64,000 nt of DNA from Fibrobacter sp. (GTDB lineage: Bacteria > Fibrobacterota > Fibrobacteria > Fibrobacterales > Fibrobacteraceae). The position numbers and the translations under genes are program-made. The stretch covers positions 1 to 64,000 of the forward strand of contig JAFVTX010000030.1 of NCBI GenBank assembly GCA_017503015.1. The letters run 5' to 3'. The notes under the pieces were generated by a model. That model had not been told where the DNA came from, searched no databases, and was given only the letters and a program-made list of their open reading frames with translations. Positions 51,345 to 60,088 of this stretch are shown one piece after another. Numbering within the stretch: the first letter of the stretch is position 1; every line of letters starts with the position of its first letter.

Positions 51345-53963
51345 CTACTTCCCATAGTTTTCCTTCAGTTCCGTGAGGCGTTGCAGGGCCTGCAGGGGGG
51401 TCATCTCTTCGGGACGCAGGCGGCAGATTTCCTGTTTCAAGAGCGTCAGGGACTCGTCGGGGGCGGCGAACAGGTCCATCTGGGGCCTGTCCTTGATTTT
51501 CTTGTGAATCGCCTCGTCACTGGGGTCGATCTTCTGCTTTTCGAGACGGAGCAGAATCTTGCGGGCCCGGCGCACCACCGTAGAGGGGAGTCCCGCCATT
51601 TCCGCCACGTGAATACCGTAGCTGGAATCGCAAGCCCCGGCAAGAATCTTGTGCAAGAGGATGAGCTTGTCGCCTTTCTCCTGAACCGCCACCTGATAGT
51701 TCCCTGCATGTTCCAGGGAATCTACAAGGCCGGTGAGTTCGTGATAGTGGGTGGCAAACAACGTCAGCGCCATACGGGAAGGCTCGCTATGCAAAGTCTC
51801 CACGATGGACCAGGCTATAGAAAGGCCGTCGAAGGTGCTGGTTCCGCGGCCGATTTCGTCCAGCAGCACCAGGCTGTGAGGCGTGGCATTCCGCAGAATG
51901 TTGGCGGTCTCGATCATCTCCACCATGAAGGTAGAAAGCCCGCGGCTCAGGCGGTCGCTGGCCCCCACGCGGGTGAAAATCCGGTCCACCACGCCTATGC
52001 GGGCCGATTCCGCCGGCACAAAACAGCCCATCTGGGCCATCAGCACAATCAGTCCCGTCTGCCGCAGGTAAGTGGATTTACCCGCCATGTTGGGGCCCGT
52101 AATGAGCATCAGGCGGGTGGCCTCGGGAGAAAGTTCCACGTCGTTGGGAATAAAGTCCAAATCCGGATTCACCGCCACGATGACGGGGTGGAAACCGCCC
52201 CGAATCTCGATACCCGTGCCGGTATAGACCTCCGGACACACGTAGTTGTACTTGCGGGCGGCCCGGGCAAAACTGTAGAGCGTATCCACACGGGCGATAG
52301 CGTCGGCGATTTCCTGGAGTTCGCTACGCCAACTGTTCACCCGGTCCCTGAGCTGACAGAAAATGCGGTACTCCAGTTCGTGGATGTTCACCTCGGCGTT
52401 GCTGATGACAGACTCGCACTCCTTCATCTCGGGAGTGATGTAGCGCTCGGCGTTGACGGTAGTCTGCTTGCGGATGTATTCGTCGGGAATGGGCTTGGTG
52501 GCCTTGGCCATCTGGGCCCTTGTAATCTCGATGTAGTAGCCGAACACCCTGTTGTAGCCCACCTTGAGGCTGGGTATTTCCAGTCGTTCCCGCTCGCGGC
52601 TTTCCAGGGAGGCAATCCACTGGCGCTTATCCTTGATGTCGGCGTTCATGGCGTCCAACTCCACGTTGGCGCCTTCCCGAATCATGCCGCCTTCGCGAAC
52701 CGTCAGGGGCAAGTCGTCGTTGAAATTCTGCAGGAGTTCCTCTCCCCTGCCTCTCGCCAGTTCCAGCACCTGACGGAACTGTTCGAACAAGGGGGAATGC
52801 AGCTCCGAAAGCACGCGAGCAACTTTTGAGGCCTGACACAGGGAGCGACCCATACCGGCCAGGTCACGAGCGTTTGCGCGACCACTCCCCACACGGCCCA
52901 TCAGGCGTTCCATGTCCAGAATGGAGGTGAGGGATTCCTTCAGTTCGTCCAGGGCCATGGGGTTCCCCACCAGCTCGGACACGGCCTCTTCGCGGGCCTT
53001 GATTTTTTCCACAGAAATCAGCGGGTGACTCACCCAGTCCTTCAGCACGCGGCCGCCCATGGCGGTAACGGTAAAGTCCAGAACGGAACACAAGGTGCTG
53101 GAATAATCGTCGGCGTTCAGCGGGCGGACCAGCTCCAGGTTCCTGAGGGTGCTGGGGTCCAGGGTCATGTAGTCGTCCAGGTTCAAAATCTCGAGACCCG
53201 TAAAGTGGGAAAGCTCGGACTTTTTCTGGTCCATCAAATACTGCAAGAGGGCGCCCGTCACCGCCGTTTCACGGTCGCGACCGTCCAGGCCGAGGCCTAC
53301 CAAGGATTCCACCTTGAAGTGTGAAAACAGCACGTCCCGACCGTGTTCCGCCCCGAACAGAAAAGCGGGAATCTCCGTAATCAAGATGTTTTCGGAGCGG
53401 ATAATGTCCATGACGCCCGAGGGGATTTCGCAACCTTCGGCCACCACCACTTCCTTGGGCATGCGGCGGCAGAACTCGCACTCGAAAGCCTGCACCGAAC
53501 TCCTGCTTACCGCAAGGTAGCCCGTGGTCACGTCGGCAAAGGCGAACACCGACTCGTCTCCCGATTCCGCCGGCATGTAGGCACAGAGGTAGTTGGCCTC
53601 CTTGGCGTTCAGGTTGGTCTCGTCCATGGCGGTTCCGGCGCTGATGATTTCCACCACGTCCCGCTTCACGATTCCCTTGGCAAGCTTGGGGTCTTCTACC
53701 TGTTCGCAAATGGCTATACGATAGCCTGCGGCCACCATCTTGGGCACGTAGCGGTCCGCCGCATGGTGCGGAAACCCGCAAAGGGGTGTCTCCCCCGCCG
53801 CCCCGTTGTTTCGGCTGGTGAGGGTAAGCCCCAAAATCTTGGAAGCGATAACGGCATCTTCTTCGAAAAGTTCGAAGAAGTCTCCCATTCTAAAGAAAAG
53901 TATGCAGCCCGGATTCTGTTTCTTGATTTCGTAGTACTGCTGCATCAAGGGCGTAGCGGCCAT
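51345..53963 (-). CDS. mutS: DNA mismatch repair protein MutS
   Basis: 872 residues, typical MutS size. The mismatch-reading Phe-X-Glu motif is FFRMGDFFELFEED near the N-terminus. The ATPase has Walker A GPNMAGKSTYLRQTGLIV, Walker B SLVLLDEIGRGTSTFDG and the ATHYHELTGLVDSL region. The start shares one base with the scpB stop (TGATG). mutL is not in the window. Confidence 0.96.
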   Translation of the reverse strand: MAATPLMQQYYEIKKQNPGCILFFRMGDFFELFEEDAVIASKILGLTLTSRNNGAAGETPLCGFPHHAADRYVPKMVAAGYRIAICEQVEDPKLAKGIVKRDVVEIISAGTAMDETNLNAKEANYLCAYMPAESGDESVFAFADVTTGYLAVSRSSVQAFECEFCRRMPKEVVVAEGCEIPSGVMDIIRSENILITEIPAFLFGAEHGRDVLFSHFKVESLVGLGLDGRDRETAVTGALLQYLMDQKKSELSHFTGLEILNLDDYMTLDPSTLRNLELVRPLNADDYSSTLCSVLDFTVTAMGGRVLKDWVSHPLISVEKIKAREEAVSELVGNPMALDELKESLTSILDMERLMGRVGSGRANARDLAGMGRSLCQASKVARVLSELHSPLFEQFRQVLELARGRGEELLQNFNDDLPLTVREGGMIREGANVELDAMNADIKDKRQWIASLESRERERLEIPSLKVGYNRVFGYYIEITRAQMAKATKPIPDEYIRKQTTVNAERYITPEMKECESVISNAEVNIHELEYRIFCQLRDRVNSWRSELQEIADAIARVDTLYSFARAARKYNYVCPEVYTGTGIEIRGGFHPVIVAVNPDLDFIPNDVELSPEATRLMLITGPNMAGKSTYLRQTGLIVLMAQMGCFVPAESARIGVVDRIFTRVGASDRLSRGLSTFMVEMIETANILRNATPHSLVLLDEIGRGTSTFDGLSIAWSIVETLHSEPSRMALTLFATHYHELTGLVDSLEHAGNYQVAVQEKGDKLILLHKILAGACDSSYGIHVAEMAGLPSTVVRRARKILLRLEKQKIDPSDEAIHKKIKDRPQMDLFAAPDESLTLLKQEICRLRPEEMTPLQALQRLTELKENYGK

Positions 53964-54670
53964 CAGGTCTCTCCCATGGACAGCTCAATCTGGTCCGGAA
54001 CTTCCTCGGGGGGCTTGGGCTCCTCCGGAGAACTTTCAGGAATCGAATACTGGGGCACCAGATTGCCCGCCTCCAGAAGCTCGCTGAATTCCCGCAAGCG
54101 GGGCAGGTCTTCGGGAATACGATTAATCCCGAAATACTTCATGAATTCCTGGGTGGTCACGTAGGTATAGGGGTTTCCCACGGTCTCCGCACGGGCACCC
54201 AGAGAAATAAATCCCTTGTCCAGCAGGTTACGGATCGGCCCATCGACAGAGGCCACGCCCCTGACCTGTTCAATGGCGGCCTTGGTGATGGGTTGCTGGT
54301 ATGCAATTACGGCCAATGTTTCCAGGGCCGCCTGGGAAAGCCTGCGGGCGTTGGCTTCCGGGAACAACTTGCGCACCCAGGGGTAATACTTGGCACGGGT
54401 CCTAAATCGGTAACCGCCGGCCTGTTCCACAATTTCGAAAGGAGACTGTATCTTGTTCAGGGAATCGTTGGCAGCAATCAAGGCCTCGGCCACGGTACGG
54501 GCATCCAAGAAATCCCCCAGGATTTCCCGCAACTTTTTCAGGGTCACGATATCCGGAGACGCAAAGACCAGGGCCTGGATAATGCGCATCAGGTCTTCGC
54601 GGCTTTCCACTTTCGGAAGTTCCGCCGATTCCTCGGCGGCATCTTCTGCATTCGGTACATTCTCACTCAT
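53963..54670 (-). CDS. scpB: Segregation and condensation protein B
   Basis: Kleisin-interacting partner of the SMC condensin complex. 235 residues with two winged-helix domains: LMRIIQALVFASPDIVTLKKL (first) and LSQAALETLAVIAYQQPITKAAIEQVRGV (second), the latter being the family signature. The acidic/Pro-rich tail is variable. The start overlaps the end of the CcsA gene by 8 nt. scpA and smc are not in the window. Confidence 0.93.
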   Translation of the reverse strand: MSENVPNAEDAAEESAELPKVESREDLMRIIQALVFASPDIVTLKKLREILGDFLDARTVAEALIAANDSLNKIQSPFEIVEQAGGYRFRTRAKYYPWVRKLFPEANARRLSQAALETLAVIAYQQPITKAAIEQVRGVASVDGPIRNLLDKGFISLGARAETVGNPYTYVTTQEFMKYFGINRIPEDLPRLREFSELLEAGNLVPQYSIPESSPEEPKPPEEVPDQIELSMGET

Positions 54671-56201
54671 GTTTTCGAAAATAGAAATTTAACAGGAGAA
54701 TCAAGGCGCAGTCCGCCAAAACAAAGCTCAAGAGCCAGGTAAATGTGCCGTTCTGGAAGCCGTAACTGTGAAGCCCCACGCCCAGGAGGTTGATTCCGAA
54801 CCAACAGAGGAAGGTGACCACCACGTTGAAAGCGTTGAACAGCACAAAGCCACGGCCTGTCACCAAGCGCCCGGCCCGCAGGTGCAAACCCAGCATGGCC
54901 CAGAGGATTACAAAGAGGGCCCCGCATTCCTTGGGGTCGAACCCCCAGAAACGCCCCCAGGCAAAGTCCGCCCACACGCCTCCCAAAAGAGTGCCCACGA
55001 TGGTCAGGACCGAACCGAAAACCAGGGTGCCGTAGAGCAGCGGCACGAGGGGCTCATCACGGGGGATTTCCCTGCCACGGAAACGGAACAGGGCCACATG
55101 GGCCACGATTCCCGAAAGAATCATGCCTGCAAATCCCATGGCGATGGTAAACACGTGGAGGGTAAGGAACACCGAAGAATTCAAGATGGCGGGCAGCGCC
55201 CGGAAGGCATCGCCGGTTTCCAGCACGAACCGCGCAAAGAACAGCAGCAGGGCCGCCACGAAGGCGATAGGCACCATTAGGGAGAACTGGCGACGGCGGC
55301 AACGGAAAAACGCCACCACCTCAAAGGACTCCAGCAGCAGGGCCACCCACAAGATAATTTCGTACAAATTCGCCATAGGCGGGTGGCCCGTCACCGCAAA
55401 GCGCACCGCAAGAGTCAGGACCAAAACCACCGAAGCCACAAGGCCTGCCCCGTTGGCGGCTCGGTCCAGAGCCGTCTTCTTGAAATTCAGGTTCAAGAGG
55501 GAAAGCAAGAACCCGACAAATGCCGCCACGAAGGCCCACAGCACAGGGTCCACAAAGTAGTAGGCCAGTTCCAGGTTGACCCGCCGAACCGTAGGGCCGC
55601 TTTCGGCCAAGGCGGGTTCTGCCAGGGTGAAAAGTTCCTTCACCCGGGCGCTGTCCCCCAGGGTTTCGAACAGCTGGACGTTTTCGTAGAGCCGTTTCAT
55701 CTCCAGAGTGGCGGCATGACCGTCATCTCGGCTGGCGTAAAGTTCCAGCAGGTCCCGGGCGGGCTGCAGCTGGCCGTAACTCACGTAACGTTCGCCTGGC
55801 GGCAGATGCAAGGCCTCCGAAACGTCGCTCCGCAAGACCTTGAAAAGTTTCCAGTCCCGACTCTGGGGCTCATTTTTTATAATCCCCAAGGCCACCTCGG
55901 TAGCCTGCATCTTGCGTGGGCAACGGTCAGCTTCGCCGTCCTTGCACCGGTAGGACACCTTCCCCGAAAAGTTGTCCAGCACATCTCGTGCAAAAGAGGC
56001 GAAGGGCCGCACCTCCCCCTGGTACACCACCGCCGTCGCCGAGCCCCGCAATTCAGACCGCAGCTCCGGCCGTTCAGAAGCCCATGCCGAGGGCAAGGCC
56101 ACAGGCAGGAGCGTCACGAAGAGCAGTGGCGCGAACAAAAAGCGCGGGAATGGGCGCAGGAATAAAAAGTGCGGGAACTGTCCCGAAGAGAGCCGTTTCA
56201 C
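54663..56201 (-). CDS. ccsA: Cytochrome c biogenesis protein CcsA (ResC type)
   Basis: Integral membrane protein of 512 residues, part of the system II heme-delivery complex with ResB/Ccs1. The heme-binding tryptophan-rich motif WADFAWGRFWGFDPKECG is clear, in the second half among eight or more transmembrane helices. The N-terminal 200 residues form a periplasmic extension after a signal-anchor (FLFAPLLFVTLLPVALPSAW), longer than plain CcsA proteins and possibly a ResB-derived or lineage-specific domain. Start overlaps the resB-like gene stop by 4 nt. Confidence 0.82.
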   Translation of the reverse strand: MKRLSSGQFPHFLFLRPFPRFLFAPLLFVTLLPVALPSAWASERPELRSELRGSATAVVYQGEVRPFASFARDVLDNFSGKVSYRCKDGEADRCPRKMQATEVALGIIKNEPQSRDWKLFKVLRSDVSEALHLPPGERYVSYGQLQPARDLLELYASRDDGHAATLEMKRLYENVQLFETLGDSARVKELFTLAEPALAESGPTVRRVNLELAYYFVDPVLWAFVAAFVGFLLSLLNLNFKKTALDRAANGAGLVASVVLVLTLAVRFAVTGHPPMANLYEIILWVALLLESFEVVAFFRCRRRQFSLMVPIAFVAALLLFFARFVLETGDAFRALPAILNSSVFLTLHVFTIAMGFAGMILSGIVAHVALFRFRGREIPRDEPLVPLLYGTLVFGSVLTIVGTLLGGVWADFAWGRFWGFDPKECGALFVILWAMLGLHLRAGRLVTGRGFVLFNAFNVVVTFLCWFGINLLGVGLHSYGFQNGTFTWLLSFVLADCALILLLNFYFRKHE

Positions 56202-56884
56202 GAGTCCCCCTTACGGGTGCGCACCACCACGACCACATAATGAAAAACAAGACTGACCAGCACCAGGCACATGAAGGCGTAGGGCACAAAACGCATGGGG
56301 TCGTAGGTTACCGTATAGAGGTCGATGGAGGCCTTGGGCGACATGGGGAAACGCCCGCGATATTCCACATGGTAGGTCCAGCCGGCAGTTTCCAGAGGAA
56401 ACTGCACCGCGACGGTCCCGAGGCTGTCTCCTGCGGGGAACATGGTCAAGGTTCCGGACTTTTCCGGCACGCTTTCGGGCGCTACGTTCTTGTAGCCGTT
56501 GTAGTCCCGCTGGAGGGCTCCTCCCACAAGGCTCCCCGCAAGCAGCACCAGCAGGGCGATGTGGATTCCGTAAAGTCCAGCAAACTTTAGACCGCGGGGC
56601 ATACGAAAGATCATAGCGGCCACCAGGTTCACGCAGGCCAACACCGCCAAGCTTTTCATGGCAGGCACGGGAACCACGTCAAAAACCCAGACGAAATAGC
56701 TCCCGAAAAACCGTTCTACCGCAACAGACGCCGGCATTCCTGCCGCTTCGGCGTTTGCCTGTCCCAAGACGCCCCAGAATATGACCAGAAGGAACGCGAC
56801 CAGCAAAAAGACGGTCAGCTTAAGAGACGAGAGACGAGAGGCGAGAGACGATAGAGTTTTCAAACCGGCGGCCCCTCCACCCAC
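56198..56884 (-). CDS. ResB-like cytochrome c biogenesis protein
   Basis: 228 residues with four predicted transmembrane helices: [55 protein letters not shown] and a C-terminal MCLVLVSLVFHYVVVVV. The [20 protein letters not shown] region resembles ResB. Much shorter than standard ResB (over 400 residues), so part of the periplasmic domain may lie in the extended CcsA next door. The ORF start overlaps the phosphatase gene by 25 nt; the real start may be slightly further in. Confidence 0.7.
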   Translation of the reverse strand: MGGGAAGLKTLSSLASRLSSLKLTVFLLVAFLLVIFWGVLGQANAEAAGMPASVAVERFFGSYFVWVFDVVPVPAMKSLAVLACVNLVAAMIFRMPRGLKFAGLYGIHIALLVLLAGSLVGGALQRDYNGYKNVAPESVPEKSGTLTMFPAGDSLGTVAVQFPLETAGWTYHVEYRGRFPMSPKASIDLYTVTYDPMRFVPYAFMCLVLVSLVFHYVVVVVRTRKGDS

Positions 56885-57849
56885 ACGAACTTGCGGGCAT
56901 CAAGGGTTTGCTCTCCGTCAAAGCGGTAGGCCACCATACGGCCATGTCCGTAAAAACTCCCGATGCTGTAATCCAGACAGCACACGTTTTTGCGGATAAG
57001 GGCCGGCTCGCCTTTAAGCCAGTAGTGCCCGAAAAACACGGGCCGTTCGTTTTCGCCGTAGAACTTGCGAGACCGAATGGGCTCGGGAACGGGTTCGTCG
57101 GAAAAGTCCACGCCGGGCTGGAGCGCAATGTCCTGGAGGGTGGCGTTCTTCGGGTCAATCCACCAGCGGAGCCGCATCTTCTTGCGCACCACGCCTTCGC
57201 CGTCCCGAAAGGTCCCGCCTGCAGGCAGCTCCATCTCGGGGCCCTTCAGCAAGATATCCAGAGGGTGGAACAGGGAATCCTCAAATTCATTGTGGCTGTC
57301 GCAGGCCCGGGCAATCAGTTCGTCAAAGTTCCCATCGGCAAAGCTTGTAATGCCCGCCTCTCGCAGGGCCTGTACGCATTCGGCGTCATAGCAGGCGTGT
57401 TGCGCCCGGAACAAGTCCGTTTCCATATAGAACGGCAATGTCTTCAGAAAGTCCAGCATCTCCTGGAATTCCTGCTGCCGCCCGCGGTAAGATTCCACCG
57501 TCCGTGCAAGGATGGCCACCTTGTTGAAGGAATGGTCCCGCAGGTAGCCACCCGTAATAGTCTTCAGAAAATGCCCACCGCCAGTACCGTTCTGCTGCCA
57601 AAAACAGAGGGTATTGAATTCGTGGTTTCCCATAAGGGCGGTAGCAGCTCCGGCGTCCCGCATGGCACGGACCAGGTCTATGGTCTCCCGGGATTCAGAG
57701 CCCCGATCGATGTAGTCCCCGAGAAACACCACCTTACGGGCATTTCCCGGATAGGCGAAAACACCACCCCGTTCCACATAACCCAACTTTTTTAGCAGGG
57801 CCCGCAGTTCGGTCGCGTGACCGTGAATGTCGCCGATAAAGTCTATCAT
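56860..57849 (-). CDS. Calcineurin-like metallophosphatase
   Basis: 329 residues from ATG 57849 (GGTGGAtct before it; the longer frame upstream is not needed). The serine/threonine phosphatase/ApaH-type signature is clear: DIHGH, GDYIDRGSES and GNHEFN. The 2+2 metal residues are at the usual spacing. The substrate could be a phosphoprotein or a dinucleoside polyphosphate; it cannot be told. The end overlaps the ResB-like ORF, and the gene is divergent from cvfB. Confidence 0.85.
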   Translation of the reverse strand: MIDFIGDIHGHATELRALLKKLGYVERGGVFAYPGNARKVVFLGDYIDRGSESRETIDLVRAMRDAGAATALMGNHEFNTLCFWQQNGTGGGHFLKTITGGYLRDHSFNKVAILARTVESYRGRQQEFQEMLDFLKTLPFYMETDLFRAQHACYDAECVQALREAGITSFADGNFDELIARACDSHNEFEDSLFHPLDILLKGPEMELPAGGTFRDGEGVVRKKMRLRWWIDPKNATLQDIALQPGVDFSDEPVPEPIRSRKFYGENERPVFFGHYWLKGEPALIRKNVCCLDYSIGSFYGHGRMVAYRFDGEQTLDARKFVWVEGPPV

Positions 57850-58001
57850 AGATCCACCGTTGAATATAATAAAATAAAGGGTCGGGGCACGAGGCACAAG
57901 GTTCGTGGCTCAGGGAGTTCTTATTGCCGAAACCAACACGGACACGACACTGTAAAATCCTATATTTTTGCAATCGCGGACACTTGAACGGAAAGGCTTT
58001 T

Positions 58002-58835
58002 ATGGAAATCGGCAAATACAATCGCGCCCGGGTCGAAAGCATCATGCCCCAGGGCTATTACCTGGAGCTAGAAACCGGCGGCAGGGTACTGCTCCCCGGA
58101 AACCGGGAGGAATTTTCCCTGGAAGAAGGCGAAATTCTGGACGTGTTCGTGTATATGGACAGCGAAGACCGCCCTATCGCCACACTCCAGAAGCCCTATG
58201 CCCAAGCCGGAGAATTCGCCGTGCTGGAAGTCAAGGATGTAAACCGCGTAGGAGCGTTCCTGGACTGGGGACTGAACAAGGACCTTTTCTTGCCCTACAA
58301 GCAACAGCTGGGAGAACTCCAGCGGGGCGACCGCTGCGTGGTCTATATTCTGCTGGACGACAAGAGCAACCGTCTGGTGGCTACCGAAAAAATCAAGAGC
58401 TTCATCGATACCGACACGTCGGAGTTGCACGTCGGCGAGCGGGTGGAACTGGCCGCCTACGAAGTCACGCCGGACTACGTGGACTTTCTGGTGAACTACC
58501 GCTATACCGGGCGCCTCATGGTCTCGCCCGGCACCAAGCGCATCTACATCGGCGACACCATGCCGGGCTACATCCAGCGGTTCACCAGCGACGGTAAGAT
58601 TACCCTGAACCTTTCGCCCGTAGGCTACAAGGGGCTCATGAAAAGCGACAGCCCGAACGCAGTGCTCCGGAAGCTCTCCGAAGCGGGAGGGTTCCTGCCC
58701 TACGGCGACCACACCGACCCGGAAACCATCCAGAGGGAATTCGGTATGTCCAAGAAAACCTTCAAGAAAATTCTCGGGACCCTCTACCGCGAAGGAAAAA
58801 TCCTGATCCAGGACGACGGCATCCGCCTTCCTTAA
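58002..58835 (+). CDS. cvfB: S1-domain RNA-binding protein CvfB/YitL
   Basis: 277 residues. Three S1-like OB folds in tandem (VEVKDVNRVGAFLDWGLNKDLFLPYKQQ is the second, most S1-like) and a C-terminal winged helix (DPETIQREFGMSKKTFKKILGTLYREGKI) match the CvfB/YitL family, known as virulence/translation-associated in Firmicutes. GGAAAGG lies before ATG 58002; TATTTTTG (57963-57970) is a candidate promoter element. The upstream open frame is not needed. Confidence 0.88.
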   Translation: MEIGKYNRARVESIMPQGYYLELETGGRVLLPGNREEFSLEEGEILDVFVYMDSEDRPIATLQKPYAQAGEFAVLEVKDVNRVGAFLDWGLNKDLFLPYKQQLGELQRGDRCVVYILLDDKSNRLVATEKIKSFIDTDTSELHVGERVELAAYEVTPDYVDFLVNYRYTGRLMVSPGTKRIYIGDTMPGYIQRFTSDGKITLNLSPVGYKGLMKSDSPNAVLRKLSEAGGFLPYGDHTDPETIQREFGMSKKTFKKILGTLYREGKILIQDDGIRLP

Positions 58836-58856
58836 AACGCGGCATTTTCAAAAAAA

Positions 58857-60053
58857 CTACTTCAGGCGGGCCTTCAGGTCCGCTACTTCTTTTTTGGACA
58901 GCCCCAGTTTTTCCAGGTACTGTTCCGTGGCCTTCGCCAGGTCGACATTTTCGAAGTCATCAATATCCACGCCCGCATCGGAGTAGGCCATTTTCATATT
59001 GCGGACAATCAGGGCCTGGAACCAGTCTAACTGCGACTCCGTAAGGCGCTGCTGCTTGCCGTGCACCACGTTGTAGTAGTTGTCATAGGTCTTCACGTAG
59101 TCCTTCTCCACCTCTTCGGCAGAAGCACCCATCAGGGCTTCCAGCACGGCGCTCACAAAGCCCGCACGGTCCTTGCCCATCTGGCAGTGCACCAGATAAG
59201 GGGCCTCGTTTTCGAGCATAAACCGTAGGCCCTTTACCAGACCTTCCTTGAAGAGGTTGGTGGTGAACGACGCCGGCAAAGACAGGTAAACCACTTTTTG
59301 TGTAGCATAGTAGGACTTGTCAAAACCCTCGTAGGCCTTGGCACCCTTGTCCGTATCCGTCAGGTTGATAAATGTCGCCACCTTGGCCGCCTTGGCCAGG
59401 GAATCTGCGTATGTATTGCGGCCATCCACCGGGTCGATAGGGCTAGAAGAACGGTAGAGTACGCCCTTCCCCATTCCCGTGGTGGTAATTTCCCTGAAGT
59501 TGGCAAAATCCGCCACGGACAGGTCCGGATAGTTATCAATGACCAGTCCGTAGTTCTGGTATTCCAGCATTTCAAGGTTTTCCTTGAAGCCGCCCTTGTC
59601 CTTCAAGGCTATGTTCACCTCGATTGGCAACTTGACGTCTTTCAGTCGGTAGGGGTATTCCGAACCCGCGGGGGCGTTTTCTGCAATGCCAAGGGCAACG
59701 GCAAGCTGCCCAAAGTTGATGCCCAGAGTCACGTGGGGCTTACCCGACACCGCCCGCAGCAAAAGTTCCCCGGGAGAGACGGCATCGTAGTCCGGCACAA
59801 CGGGGACTTCCAGAGTGTCGTAACCGTCCACCATCACCGTCACAATGTCCCCCAGTTCAAATACCGCAAGGAACGAATCCGCCACCACGTCCAGATTCAG
59901 GCTACCAAAGCTCAGCATGTCGATACCGTCTTTCTTGACAGTGGTGCTGAGCAGCACCTGGTCTTCGCCACTAGAAGAACTGGAGGAATCGCCGCAGGCC
60001 ACAAGGAACAGGGCCACAGCGAAAGAAACAAGAATTTTCAGTTTCTGGTTCAT
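58857..60053 (-). CDS. Exported lipoprotein tyrosine phosphatase
   Basis: 398 residues. Lipobox LVAC, followed by a Ser-rich linker. The C-terminal domain (about 170-395) has GVLYRSSSPIDP and the PTP loop HCQMGKDRAG with catalytic Cys and Arg, resembling the Y_phosphatase3 (MptpB-like) family. The region before it (about 35-165) is beta-rich and not recognised. Being a lipoprotein, it would act outside the cytosol. GAGGAGGATGCT before the ATG gives a strong ribosome-binding site. Confidence 0.82.
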   Translation of the reverse strand: MNQKLKILVSFAVALFLVACGDSSSSSSGEDQVLLSTTVKKDGIDMLSFGSLNLDVVADSFLAVFELGDIVTVMVDGYDTLEVPVVPDYDAVSPGELLLRAVSGKPHVTLGINFGQLAVALGIAENAPAGSEYPYRLKDVKLPIEVNIALKDKGGFKENLEMLEYQNYGLVIDNYPDLSVADFANFREITTTGMGKGVLYRSSSPIDPVDGRNTYADSLAKAAKVATFINLTDTDKGAKAYEGFDKSYYATQKVVYLSLPASFTTNLFKEGLVKGLRFMLENEAPYLVHCQMGKDRAGFVSAVLEALMGASAEEVEKDYVKTYDNYYNVVHGKQQRLTESQLDWFQALIVRNMKMAYSDAGVDIDDFENVDLAKATEQYLEKLGLSKKEVADLKARLK

Positions 60054-60088
60054 AGCATCCTCCTCTGATCGGCGACACCCGCCAAAAT

